Shown: positions 17,853 through 26,051 of the stretch, piece by piece
How positions within the stretch are numbered: position 1 is the first letter of the stretch
Layout: every line of letters starts with the position of its first letter
NCBI RefSeq assembly: GCF_963675905.1
Contig: NZ_OY780936.1
Span: forward strand, 2,675,946-2,739,945
Origin: an uncultured Bacteroides sp.
GTDB taxonomy: Bacteria; Bacteroidota; Bacteroidia; Bacteroidales; Bacteroidaceae
Length of the DNA stretch: 64,000 bases
Direction: 5' to 3'
Notes under the pieces: model-generated
Told to the model about the DNA's origin: nothing
Database searches by the model: none
What the model saw: the letters and a program-made list of their open reading frames with translations, nothing else
Program-made: the position numbers and the translations under genes

Positions 17853-18890
17853 ATGAAACAAGAAAAAACTTCCGTATTGATAATTTATACTGGTGGAACA
17901 ATAGGAATGATTGAGAATGCTGAGACTGGAGCTTTGGAAAACTTCAATTTCGAGCAATTACAAAAGCATGTCCCGGAACTTAAAAAGCTGGACTTCAAGA
18001 TTGATTCCTGTCAGTTTAATCCGCCAAGGGATTCCTCAGACATGGAGCCTGAGGCATGGGCTGATCTTTGCAGGATCATCTATGAAAATTATCGGAAATA
18101 TGACGGATTTGTAATCCTTCATGGCACAGATACCATGGCTTACACGGCATCAGCTCTTAGTTTTATGCTGGAAAACCTCAACAAACCTGTAATTCTCACT
18201 GGCTCTCAACTCCCCATCGGCGTGCTTCGCACAGACGGAAAGGAAAATCTGATGACGAGTCTCGAAATTGCTGCAGCAAAACGCAGAGGAAAACCGCTGG
18301 TCCCTGAAGTTTGTGTTTTCTTTGAGAACCATTTAATGAGAGGAAACCGGACAACTAAGATTAATGCAGAGAACTTCAATGCATTTCGTTCTTACAACTA
18401 TCCGGCACTAGCCGCAGCAGGTATACATATTAAATATGAGCCTTCACTGATTCATCATTGCACAAACGGCAGACCACTTACTCCACACCTTTTAGTGGAT
18501 ACAAATGTTGTGATTCTTAAACTATTTCCTGGCATTCAGGAGAATGTGATTGCTGCAATCCTTGCTATCCCTGGATTAAAAGGTGTAATTCTGGAGACTT
18601 ATGGGTCGGGTAATGCTCCCAGAAGTCAATGGCTTATCGACCAGCTTGTTGGGGCTAATGAACGAGGCATAGTTATTGTTAATGTCACCCAATGTAGTGC
18701 AGGTACTGTAGAAATGGATCGTTACGAGACAGGCAAGCAATTACTTGATGCAGGAATTTTAAGCGGATATGACAGCACAACAGAATCTGCCGTAACCAAA
18801 CTGATGTTTCTTCTGGGACACGGACTTCCTCCTGAAGAAGTGCGGCAAATGATGAATATTTCCATTGCCGGAGAAATTACTATCAATTAA
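17853..18890 (+). CDS. ansA: Type I (cytoplasmic) L-asparaginase
   Basis: Hydrolyses asparagine to aspartate and ammonia. 345 residues from the ATG at 17853. Catalytic Thr is T16 in YTGGTIGM, and the second Thr-Asp pair is in LHGTDTMAYTASAL. No signal peptide, which fits the cytoplasmic AnsA type rather than the periplasmic type II enzyme. A TTG at 17823 in the same frame would add ten residues but lies inside the promoter -7 box, so I prefer the ATG. The next gene, radA, has its own promoter. Confidence 0.9.
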   Translation: MKQEKTSVLIIYTGGTIGMIENAETGALENFNFEQLQKHVPELKKLDFKIDSCQFNPPRDSSDMEPEAWADLCRIIYENYRKYDGFVILHGTDTMAYTASALSFMLENLNKPVILTGSQLPIGVLRTDGKENLMTSLEIAAAKRRGKPLVPEVCVFFENHLMRGNRTTKINAENFNAFRSYNYPALAAAGIHIKYEPSLIHHCTNGRPLTPHLLVDTNVVILKLFPGIQENVIAAILAIPGLKGVILETYGSGNAPRSQWLIDQLVGANERGIVIVNVTQCSAGTVEMDRYETGKQLLDAGILSGYDSTTESAVTKLMFLLGHGLPPEEVRQMMNISIAGEITIN

Positions 18891-18913
18891 TCTGTTTCTG
18901 AAAAAAATATCGG

Positions 18914-18921
18914 TACTTTTG
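18914..18921 (+). promoter_or_regulatory. -7 box for radA
   Basis: TACTTTTG matches TAnnTTTG, 28 bp before the radA ATG. It overlaps the left arm of the dyad at 18917-18948. Confidence 0.55.
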
Positions 18922-18948
18922 CAATTATATATAATTATAATTGCAAAA
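18917..18948 (+). promoter_or_regulatory. 13-bp perfect dyad abutting the radA start codon
   Basis: TTTTGCAATTATA, a 6-bp TATAAT spacer, then TATAATTGCAAAA, ending at the base before ATG (18949). It spans the -7 element to the translation start, so it could be an operator or a 5' hairpin. Confidence 0.6.
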
Positions 18949-20316
18949 ATGGCAAAAGACAAAACCGTATATGTGTGTTCGAACTGCGGACAAGATTCTC
19001 CCAAATGGATAGGCAAATGTCCCTCTTGCGGAGAGTGGAATACGTACGTTGAAGAGATTGTTCGTAAAGAGGTTGCCAATAAACGCCCTGTCTCGGGTAT
19101 TGAAACACCGAAAGCCAAACCTATATCTTTATGTGATATTGTTACATCCGATGAACCTCGTATTGATTTAAAGGATGAAGAGTTAAACAGGGTATTGGGT
19201 GGCGGACTTGTTCCCGGTTCTTTGGTACTTATCGGTGGAGAACCCGGTATTGGTAAATCTACCCTGGTATTGCAAACAGTACTCGGTATGCCAAATCGCC
19301 GTATACTTTATGTTTCCGGTGAAGAGAGTGCACGCCAGCTTAAACTTCGTGCCGACCGAATTAAGCATACTTCGTCTGATTGCCTGATTGTTTGTGAAAC
19401 TTCACTAGAACAAATTTATACTCACATTAAGAATATCCGTCCCGAGCTGGTTATTATCGATTCTATTCAGACCATTTCTACAGAAACTATAGAATCGTCT
19501 CCAGGCAGTATCGGACAAGTGCGTGAATGTTCGGCTTCTATCCTGAAATTTGCTAAAGAGACTAATACTCCGGTGATACTCATCGGCCATATAAATAAAG
19601 AAGGTAGCATTGCCGGACCAAAAGTACTGGAACATATTGTAGACACTGTGCTGCAATTTGAAGGAGATCAGCATTACATGTACCGCATTCTTCGTTCCAT
19701 AAAGAATCGCTTTGGAAGTACTTCCGAACTGGGTATCTATGAAATGAGGCAGGATGGATTGCGACAGGTTAGTAATCCGTCGGAACTTTTGCTATCGCTC
19801 GACCATGATGGAATGAGTGGTGTGGCCATTGCTTCTGCAATTGAAGGAGTTCGTCCGTTCCTTATTGAAACACAAGCGCTTGTAAGTTCTGCAGCATACG
19901 GCGTTCCGCAAAGATCTGCCACAGGTTTTGATCTTCGCCGCATGAATATGCTACTGGCTGTACTTGAAAAACGAGTGGGATTCAAGTTGGGACAAAAAGA
20001 TGTCTTTTTAAATATTGCCGGAGGATTAAAAGTTAACGACCCTGCCATCGACTTATCGGTAATCAGCGCCATTCTTTCTTCAAATATGGATACAGAAATT
20101 GAAAGGGAAGTCTGTCTGGCCGGAGAAGTTGGATTATCGGGAGAGATTCGTCCGGTGAACCGTATTGAGCAGCGCATTGGCGAAGCGGAAAAGCTGGGAT
20201 TCAAAAGAATGATTCTTCCCAAGCACAATTTACAGGGAATCGACAAAAAGAAAATAAACATAGAACTGGTTCCGGTAAGGAAGGTGGAAGAGGCTTTCCG
20301 TTGCCTGTTTGGATAA
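18949..20316 (+). CDS. radA: DNA repair / branch-migration protein RadA
   Basis: RecA-like ATPase that helps process recombination intermediates. 455 residues. Zinc finger C10-x2-C13-x10-C24-x2-C27 (VCSNCGQD ... KCPSCGEW), Walker A GGEPGIGKST near residue 95, the RadA-specific KNRFGST motif, and a C-terminal Lon-protease-like domain (AGEVGLSGEIRPV). I chose the ATG at 18949 because it starts just before the zinc finger; earlier in-frame codons would lie upstream of the -7 box. Complete and typical. The following flavoprotein gene starts 13 bp later, so the two may be co-transcribed. Confidence 0.95.
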   Translation: MAKDKTVYVCSNCGQDSPKWIGKCPSCGEWNTYVEEIVRKEVANKRPVSGIETPKAKPISLCDIVTSDEPRIDLKDEELNRVLGGGLVPGSLVLIGGEPGIGKSTLVLQTVLGMPNRRILYVSGEESARQLKLRADRIKHTSSDCLIVCETSLEQIYTHIKNIRPELVIIDSIQTISTETIESSPGSIGQVRECSASILKFAKETNTPVILIGHINKEGSIAGPKVLEHIVDTVLQFEGDQHYMYRILRSIKNRFGSTSELGIYEMRQDGLRQVSNPSELLLSLDHDGMSGVAIASAIEGVRPFLIETQALVSSAAYGVPQRSATGFDLRRMNMLLAVLEKRVGFKLGQKDVFLNIAGGLKVNDPAIDLSVISAILSSNMDTEIEREVCLAGEVGLSGEIRPVNRIEQRIGEAEKLGFKRMILPKHNLQGIDKKKINIELVPVRKVEEAFRCLFG

Positions 20317-20329
20317 TACATAAATAAAA

Positions 20330-21892
20330 ATGATACAAGAGATACAACTAAGAATATTACCGGAGATTGCGGCCAATGAACAGTGTTTGAAAGAATATCT
20401 TTCAAAGGAGAATGGAATTTCCCTGAAACAGCTTAATGCAGTCCGCATTCTGAAACGCAGTATTGATGCACGCCAACGAACGGTTTTCGTGAATTTAAAG
20501 GTACGTGCCTACATCAATGAACTGCCAGTGGACGATGAATTTACACACACTATATATAAAAATGTGGAGAATGCTCCACAAGTAATTGTTGTTGGAGCAG
20601 GTCCCGGTGGTCTTTTTGCCGCTCTCAAGCTGATTGAGCAGGGAATAAAGCCAATAATTGTAGAACGTGGTAAGAATGTGCGCGATCGAAAAAAGGATAT
20701 TGCCCTCATTTCACGTGAGCATATTGTTGATCCGGAGTCAAATTATAGTTTTGGTGAAGGTGGAGCCGGTGCTTATTCAGACGGAAAACTCTATACCCGC
20801 AGCAAAAAACGCGGTAATACAGACAAGATTCTGAATGTATTCTGCCAGCACGGTGCAAGTACTTCCATTCTGGTTGATGCTCATCCACATATTGGTACGG
20901 ATAAACTGCCTGGAGTAATTGAGAATATGCGCAATACCATTCTGGAATGTGGTGGTGAAGTGCATTTCGAGACACGAATGGATGCGCTGATTATAGAAAA
21001 TGATGAGATAAAAGGACTAGAGACAAATACCGGGAAGATCTTACTTGGTCCGGTTATTTTGGCTACCGGTCACTCAGCACGCGATGTATATCGCTGGTTG
21101 GCTGCCAATAATGTTGCCATAGAAGCAAAAGGTATTGCAGTAGGTGTACGTTTGGAACATCCGCAAATGCTGATTGACCAGATACAGTACCATGACAAAA
21201 ACGGAAGAGGTGATTATCTTCCTGCAGCAGAATACAGCTTTGTTACTCAGGTTGAAGGCAGAGGAGTATATTCATTCTGCATGTGCCCGGGAGGTTTCGT
21301 GGTACCTGCGGCAAGCGGACCTGAACAAGTGGTAGTCAATGGTATGTCTCCATCCAACCGTGGTTCAAAATGGAGCAACTCCGGTATGGTCGTTGAAATC
21401 CATCCCGAAGATTTTCCTGAATATGCAAAGTATGGCCCATTAGCTTTGATGGAGTTTCAGGAAGAGCTGGAACGTCAATGCTGGATGCAAGGAGGAAGGC
21501 GACAAATTGCTCCGGCACAGCGTATGGTAGATTTCACCAGAAGTAAATTAGGAGCCGACTTGCCCGAGTCATCTTATAGTCCCGGACTAATATCCTCTCC
21601 TCTCCATTTCTGGATGCCACCGTTTATCACTAAAAGACTTTCGCAGGGATTACAGCAATTCGGACAGTATTCTCACGGATTTCTGACCAACGAAGCAACT
21701 ATGATCGGTGTAGAAACCAGAACTTCTTCACCAGTCCGTATTATCCGTGATTCGGAATCATTGCAGCACATCACCATTAAAGGACTATTTCCCTGCGGTG
21801 AAGGTGCAGGATATGCCGGTGGCATTGTTTCTGCCGGGATAGATGGTGAACGATGCGCCGAGAATGCAGCAAAATATGTGCAGGCAATCTAA
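20330..21892 (+). CDS. FAD-dependent oxidoreductase (COG2509-like)
   Basis: A 520-residue flavoprotein. After an N-terminal region of about 85 residues comes the FAD-binding motif VIVVGAGPGGLFAALKLIEQG and an acidic turn (VERG). GGAGAYSDGKLYTR resembles the FAD-contact loop of this family, and a second dinucleotide-contact segment is ILATGHSARDV. The C-terminal GEGAGYAGGIVSAGIDG is typical of the family. Substrate unknown; no membrane segment. It lies between radA (13 bp upstream) and a LuxR-type regulator gene (26 bp downstream). Confidence 0.85.
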   Translation: MIQEIQLRILPEIAANEQCLKEYLSKENGISLKQLNAVRILKRSIDARQRTVFVNLKVRAYINELPVDDEFTHTIYKNVENAPQVIVVGAGPGGLFAALKLIEQGIKPIIVERGKNVRDRKKDIALISREHIVDPESNYSFGEGGAGAYSDGKLYTRSKKRGNTDKILNVFCQHGASTSILVDAHPHIGTDKLPGVIENMRNTILECGGEVHFETRMDALIIENDEIKGLETNTGKILLGPVILATGHSARDVYRWLAANNVAIEAKGIAVGVRLEHPQMLIDQIQYHDKNGRGDYLPAAEYSFVTQVEGRGVYSFCMCPGGFVVPAASGPEQVVVNGMSPSNRGSKWSNSGMVVEIHPEDFPEYAKYGPLALMEFQEELERQCWMQGGRRQIAPAQRMVDFTRSKLGADLPESSYSPGLISSPLHFWMPPFITKRLSQGLQQFGQYSHGFLTNEATMIGVETRTSSPVRIIRDSESLQHITIKGLFPCGEGAGYAGGIVSAGIDGERCAENAAKYVQAI

Positions 21893-21918
21893 AAAATTAA
21901 TTGTAAACAATATAGGTT

Positions 21919-22491
21919 ATGGAGAATTTAGAAATTGCAATTATCGATGCAAACACACTGACTTGCGTTGGTCTGAGAAATTTGCTGGAAAAACAACTAC
22001 CAAAAGCCGTCATTCGTTCTTTTGAAGATTTTCCTACATTTGCCGATGACACACCGGATATGTATACTCACTATTTCATATCCTCTCAGACCTATATTCT
22101 TTACAATCCATTCTTTCTGCCACGTAAAGAAAAAACCATTATAATGATGCATGGAGCAGGGAATCATACGTTTCCTGCTTCCAATCATATTATAAATATA
22201 TTCCTTCCTGAAAAGAAACTGACCACGGAACTGATGAAGTTCTTTTCCCAAAAATCGAGTGAAATGGAGAAGCTTCCATCGGATGATGAGCTTTCGGCCC
22301 GTGAAATTGAAGTATTGATACTAGTAACTAAAGGACTCATAAACAAAGAGATTGGAGACAAACTCAATATAAGTCTCACAACCGTTATCTCTCACCGCAA
22401 GAATATCACTGAAAAGCTCGGTATAAAATCGGTTTCCGGATTAACAATTTACGCCGTGATGAACGGATACATTTCTCCGGACAGGATATAA
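21919..22491 (+). CDS. LuxR-type response regulator with degenerate receiver domain
   Basis: 190 residues. The N-terminal half (about 1-115) resembles a receiver fold (LEIAIIDANTLTCVGLRNLL), but only one acidic residue remains at the strand-1 end and the phospho-acceptor Asp position reads HYFISSQ. Phosphorylation is therefore unlikely. The C-terminal LuxR helix-turn-helix is clear (LSAREIEVLILVTKGLINKE ... NISLTTVISHRKNITEKLGI). No histidine kinase is adjacent. It sits 73 bp upstream of a TonB-dependent receptor in the same direction, and may regulate it through the inverted repeat at 22511-22563 (inference). Confidence 0.85.
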   Translation: MENLEIAIIDANTLTCVGLRNLLEKQLPKAVIRSFEDFPTFADDTPDMYTHYFISSQTYILYNPFFLPRKEKTIIMMHGAGNHTFPASNHIINIFLPEKKLTTELMKFFSQKSSEMEKLPSDDELSAREIEVLILVTKGLINKEIGDKLNISLTTVISHRKNITEKLGIKSVSGLTIYAVMNGYISPDRI

Positions 22492-22510
22492 AATCCCCAT
22501 AAATGAGGAT

Positions 22511-22563
22511 TGTGTAGTTTTTTTAATAGTCCGTACTTTGCAGACGAATTAAAAAACTACACA
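22511..22563 (+). promoter_or_regulatory. Inverted repeat spanning the promoter of the TonB receptor
   Basis: 22511-22527 (TGTGTAGTTTTTTTAAT) and 22548-22563 (ATTAAAAAACTACACA) pair along their length except for one extra T. The 20-bp interval contains a -7-like GTACTTTG. The right arm stops one base before the ATG at 22565. It is a candidate operator or 5' hairpin. Confidence 0.6.
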
Positions 22564-22564
22564 A

Positions 22565-24841
22565 ATGAAAAAAAGTATATTATTATTCTTTATTCTATTA
22601 CTTACCGGAAACTTACTGGCAAGTGATTTTATTCCAAAGGATTCCACTAATAGCGTTAAGATAAAAGAGATTATTATTACCGCTTCTCCAAAAGAATCCA
22701 AGCATTTTCGCCAACTTCCTGTTACAGTTTCAACAATCTCTCAACAAGAGATGCAGGCTTACCAGATAAACTCACTGAAAAGCATGAACGGGATTGTACC
22801 AAACCTCTTTATTCCCGATTATGGTTCCAAGCTAACTTCAGCCATTTATATCCGTGGAGTAGGTTCCAGAATAAATACTCCTTCTGTTGGACTGTATGTG
22901 GATGATATCCCTTATATCGATAAATCAGCATTCGACTTCAGTTTTTCAGATATTGAAAACATTGAAGTTTTACGCGGACCACAAAGTACTCTTTACGGAA
23001 GGAATGCAATGGGCGGACTTATCAAGTTACACACGAAATCTCCTTTTGCTTATCAGGGAACCGACCTGAAATTAAGTGCAGGAACTTATAATAGTTATTC
23101 AGCTTCGCTAACTCATTATCACCGGGTTAATAATAAGTTTGCCTTCTCTACCGGAGGATTTTATGAAAAGAGTGGTGGATTCTTTGAAAATACTTACCTG
23201 AACAAAAAAGCCGATCCGCTAAGTAGTGGCGGTGGAAGAATACGCAGTATCTGGTTACCAAAGGATAACTTAAAGCTTGATTTGAATGTAAGCTACGAAT
23301 ACAACGATCAGGGAGGATATCCTTATGCTATTTACGATAATTCAACAGGTAAAACTGGCGATGTTTCCACAAACAGAGAAAGCAAATATTACCGTGGATT
23401 ACTCAATGCAGGGCTTAACATAAGTTATCAGGCAAGGAACTATATCATGACTGCTGCCACTGGTTTCCAAAATCTAAAGGACAGAATGTATATGGACCAG
23501 GATTTCACTGCCAAGGATTATTATTCCATTACTCAAAAGCAAAAGCAGAATACCATTTCCGAAGAGATAACTTTCCGTTCCTTTGAGAATGAACGATACG
23601 AGTGGACCTGCGGAGTTTTTGGCTTTTATCAATCACAGAAGACTAATTCTCCGGTTTATTTCGAAAAAGATGGTATTTCCATGATTCAATCATCAATGGA
23701 TGCTGCCATGGTAGGACTGCCGATGACTGTTAAACTAACCGATGCATCAATGCCTGTATATGGGAATTACAATACTCCTTCTTTAGGAGCAGCACTCTTT
23801 CATCAATCTACTTACAATGATTTTCTTATTAAAGGGTTATCTGCAACAATAGGTTTACGACTAGACTATGAGAAATTAAAAATCACACACAGCACAAATG
23901 CAACCATGAATGCTGTTATGACCATGCATGGAAAGACAACAGATGCTTCACGAGTAGTTGATATTCATGGGAAAGTTGATGATGATTATTTGCAATTGCT
24001 TCCAAAGTTTGCACTTAAATATGATTTTCCCAATAATAAAACAGGTAATGTCTATGCTTCAGTAAGCCGTGGATTCCGCTCCGGTGGATATAACTTCCAG
24101 ATGTTTGCAGACCTTGCTCAAGCTCAGTTAATGGGTAGCTCTTCCACAGCATTAACAGACGAAGATGTAGCTAAAGCAATAACCTATAAGCCTGAATATA
24201 CATGGAATTATGAAGTGGGAACGCACCTTTCTTTGCTAAACAATAAACTTATTGCCGATGTTGCTGCTTTTTACATGGATACAAAAGACCAGCAGGTTGT
24301 ACGTTTTGCCGATAGCGGCTTAGGACGAATGACCGTGAATGCCGGGCATAGTGCCAGTCTTGGTGCAGAAGCCAGTATTCGTGCAACGATTACCAATGCA
24401 TTCAGTATGAACGCTGCTTACGGATATACTCATGCCACTTTCAAAGATTACGTCAGCAACCAGAAGAACCAGGCAGGAGAGCTCGTTTCTATTAACTACA
24501 ACGGCAATTATATTCCAATGGTTCCTCAGAATACCTTCAGCATTGGTGCTGAATATGGCTTTTCATTCTCCAACAGCCTGATTAGCAGACTAACCTTTAA
24601 TGCACAATATAACGGAGCAGGGAAAATATACTGGACAGAGAATAATGACGTGGCACAAAAATTCTACGGAATTCTGAATGAAAAAATAGGAGTTACAATG
24701 AAGAAAGTACAACTTGATTTATGGGCCAGAAATATGTTAGACGAGTCTTATGCAACCTTTGGCTTTGTATCAAGCGGAAAAACCTTCATGCAAAAAGGGA
24801 AACCGATACAAGCTGGAATAGACTTGCGTTACAGATTCTAA
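22565..24841 (+). CDS. TonB-dependent outer-membrane receptor
   Basis: 758 residues. Signal peptide (KSILLFFILLLTGNLLAS), then a plug domain with IYIRGVGSRINTPSVGLYVD and EVLRGPQSTLYGRNAMGG, then a beta-barrel ending in GIDLRYRF. It lacks the SusC signatures and has no SusD partner, so it is of the siderophore/haem/vitamin class rather than a glycan importer. Substrate not determinable from sequence. Its regulator is probably the LuxR-type gene immediately upstream. Confidence 0.9.
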   Translation: MKKSILLFFILLLTGNLLASDFIPKDSTNSVKIKEIIITASPKESKHFRQLPVTVSTISQQEMQAYQINSLKSMNGIVPNLFIPDYGSKLTSAIYIRGVGSRINTPSVGLYVDDIPYIDKSAFDFSFSDIENIEVLRGPQSTLYGRNAMGGLIKLHTKSPFAYQGTDLKLSAGTYNSYSASLTHYHRVNNKFAFSTGGFYEKSGGFFENTYLNKKADPLSSGGGRIRSIWLPKDNLKLDLNVSYEYNDQGGYPYAIYDNSTGKTGDVSTNRESKYYRGLLNAGLNISYQARNYIMTAATGFQNLKDRMYMDQDFTAKDYYSITQKQKQNTISEEITFRSFENERYEWTCGVFGFYQSQKTNSPVYFEKDGISMIQSSMDAAMVGLPMTVKLTDASMPVYGNYNTPSLGAALFHQSTYNDFLIKGLSATIGLRLDYEKLKITHSTNATMNAVMTMHGKTTDASRVVDIHGKVDDDYLQLLPKFALKYDFPNNKTGNVYASVSRGFRSGGYNFQMFADLAQAQLMGSSSTALTDEDVAKAITYKPEYTWNYEVGTHLSLLNNKLIADVAAFYMDTKDQQVVRFADSGLGRMTVNAGHSASLGAEASIRATITNAFSMNAAYGYTHATFKDYVSNQKNQAGELVSINYNGNYIPMVPQNTFSIGAEYGFSFSNSLISRLTFNAQYNGAGKIYWTENNDVAQKFYGILNEKIGVTMKKVQLDLWARNMLDESYATFGFVSSGKTFMQKGKPIQAGIDLRYRF

Positions 24842-24880
24842 TTGACTTAAACTAAATATAGCTATTTCTTTTTTCTGATT

Positions 24881-24983
24881 AAAGAACCACACTATTGAAG
24901 ATAGGGCACGGATATTGTTCACTTACAAAAGCTGAGTAAAAGAACAATATTTAATGCTTTTCTTTAATAGCTGTGGTTTCTTT
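24881..24983. repeat. Long imperfect hairpin between convergent genes
   Basis: 24881-24901 pairs with 24961-24983 with small bulges (AAAGAACCACA against TGTGGTTTCTTT). Inside it, ATATTGTTC at 24912-24920 pairs with GAACAATAT at 24942-24950. Direct repeats of TTTCTTTTTTCTG flank it at 24865-24877 and 24977-24989. It probably serves both convergent genes as a terminator. Confidence 0.5.
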
Positions 24984-24993
24984 TTTCTGCAGA

Positions 24994-26043
24994 TTACTGA
25001 TTAATTGCTCCACATGATGGGCATTCTCCTTTATCTTTCATCAGCGCTCCACACTTGCCACACCGGTATTTATACGTCATTCTTCCATTAACCTTCTTCA
25101 TAAGGAGGTAGAAAAAATAAGCCAGAAACAGGTAGCCTATGTAAAACGATGTAGCAATTATAAAGAAGAAATAGCAGAAAATACAGCAGGCTGCCAACCC
25201 TAGCAGATACAAGAAAGCAGAGGTAGGAGAAAGCTGACGGAACAATTCTTCAAGCGAAGCCAGAAATACTACGATAAATGCCCACATACTCAGCACAAAT
25301 ACAGAAAGTATAAAGGGTACCTTAAAAGGGCTCAGCGTAGGATTAAAGTAAAAATGCTGCCAGGTTTCCGGTGCAAACATCTGCATACTCTCATAAATGG
25401 TAGCAGAGAAAGCCAGGAGAAAACAAAGCATTAGCGGATATACACTGTTGATATCATTAAAATAAACCAGCATGAGCTTCTTTTTCCGATAAACTCTGAA
25501 AAGATATATAGCCAATACAAGTGTTACAATAATCAGAGAATAAGAGGCGTGGGTATGACTAAACACAAAAATAGCCTGAGAACCGGGATTAACGGGAACA
25601 AAGTTATCAACAATCGTTGATTCGTGAACCCATCCCTGGGTTTTCTGATCACGGGCTACTTTTACCCAGACAGAATCCACCGTATCCGATGGCTGTACCA
25701 TAAACTCGGCCACTACTACCCTGTCTCCTTTGGTTATGGTTACAAACTTATCCTTAAAGGGAAGTTGTGCAAGCTTAACCGTATCCGACCAGGCCTCGAG
25801 GTTCTTATTCAGCGTATAGTGATAATGGTATAACTGATAAAGAGAATCTTTCGATTTATCAGAAATCTCCTCTTTATCTATTTTCGGTTCGGTATACTTA
25901 CAGGAATAAAAAGTAACAGAGAGAAAAAGCGTAAAAAAGAGTAAGAGACTATGCATGCCAAAGAGCAATTTAGCTCTTCGAAAAGCATTCAATAGCGACA
26001 TAATCGCCTTTTTATGTAGAAAATCTTGCTCTTTCCTTTTCAT
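24994..26043 (-). CDS. Membrane protein with lipobox-like N-terminus, SH3-like segment and C-terminal zinc ribbon
   Basis: 349 residues. A hydrophobic segment ends in FYSCKYTEP, which could be a lipobox or simply a first membrane segment. A soluble region of about 100 residues follows, with an SH3-like strand pattern (GDRVVVAEFMV ... QGWVHESTIV). Then come four or five transmembrane helices, and a C-terminal zinc ribbon CGKCGALMKDKGECPSCG. Function unknown. It is third in the metA-U32 operon, starting 8 bp after the U32 gene. The start at 26043 could be later (M15), giving a shorter N-region. Confidence 0.7.
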   Translation of the reverse strand: MKRKEQDFLHKKAIMSLLNAFRRAKLLFGMHSLLLFFTLFLSVTFYSCKYTEPKIDKEEISDKSKDSLYQLYHYHYTLNKNLEAWSDTVKLAQLPFKDKFVTITKGDRVVVAEFMVQPSDTVDSVWVKVARDQKTQGWVHESTIVDNFVPVNPGSQAIFVFSHTHASYSLIIVTLVLAIYLFRVYRKKKLMLVYFNDINSVYPLMLCFLLAFSATIYESMQMFAPETWQHFYFNPTLSPFKVPFILSVFVLSMWAFIVVFLASLEELFRQLSPTSAFLYLLGLAACCIFCYFFFIIATSFYIGYLFLAYFFYLLMKKVNGRMTYKYRCGKCGALMKDKGECPSCGAINQ

Positions 26044-26051
26044 GATTCTAA

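Noticed and set aside
19737-20405. 222-residue minus-strand ORF over radA
   Set aside because: Lies antisense to the conserved RadA C-terminal domain; composition is that of a shadow frame.
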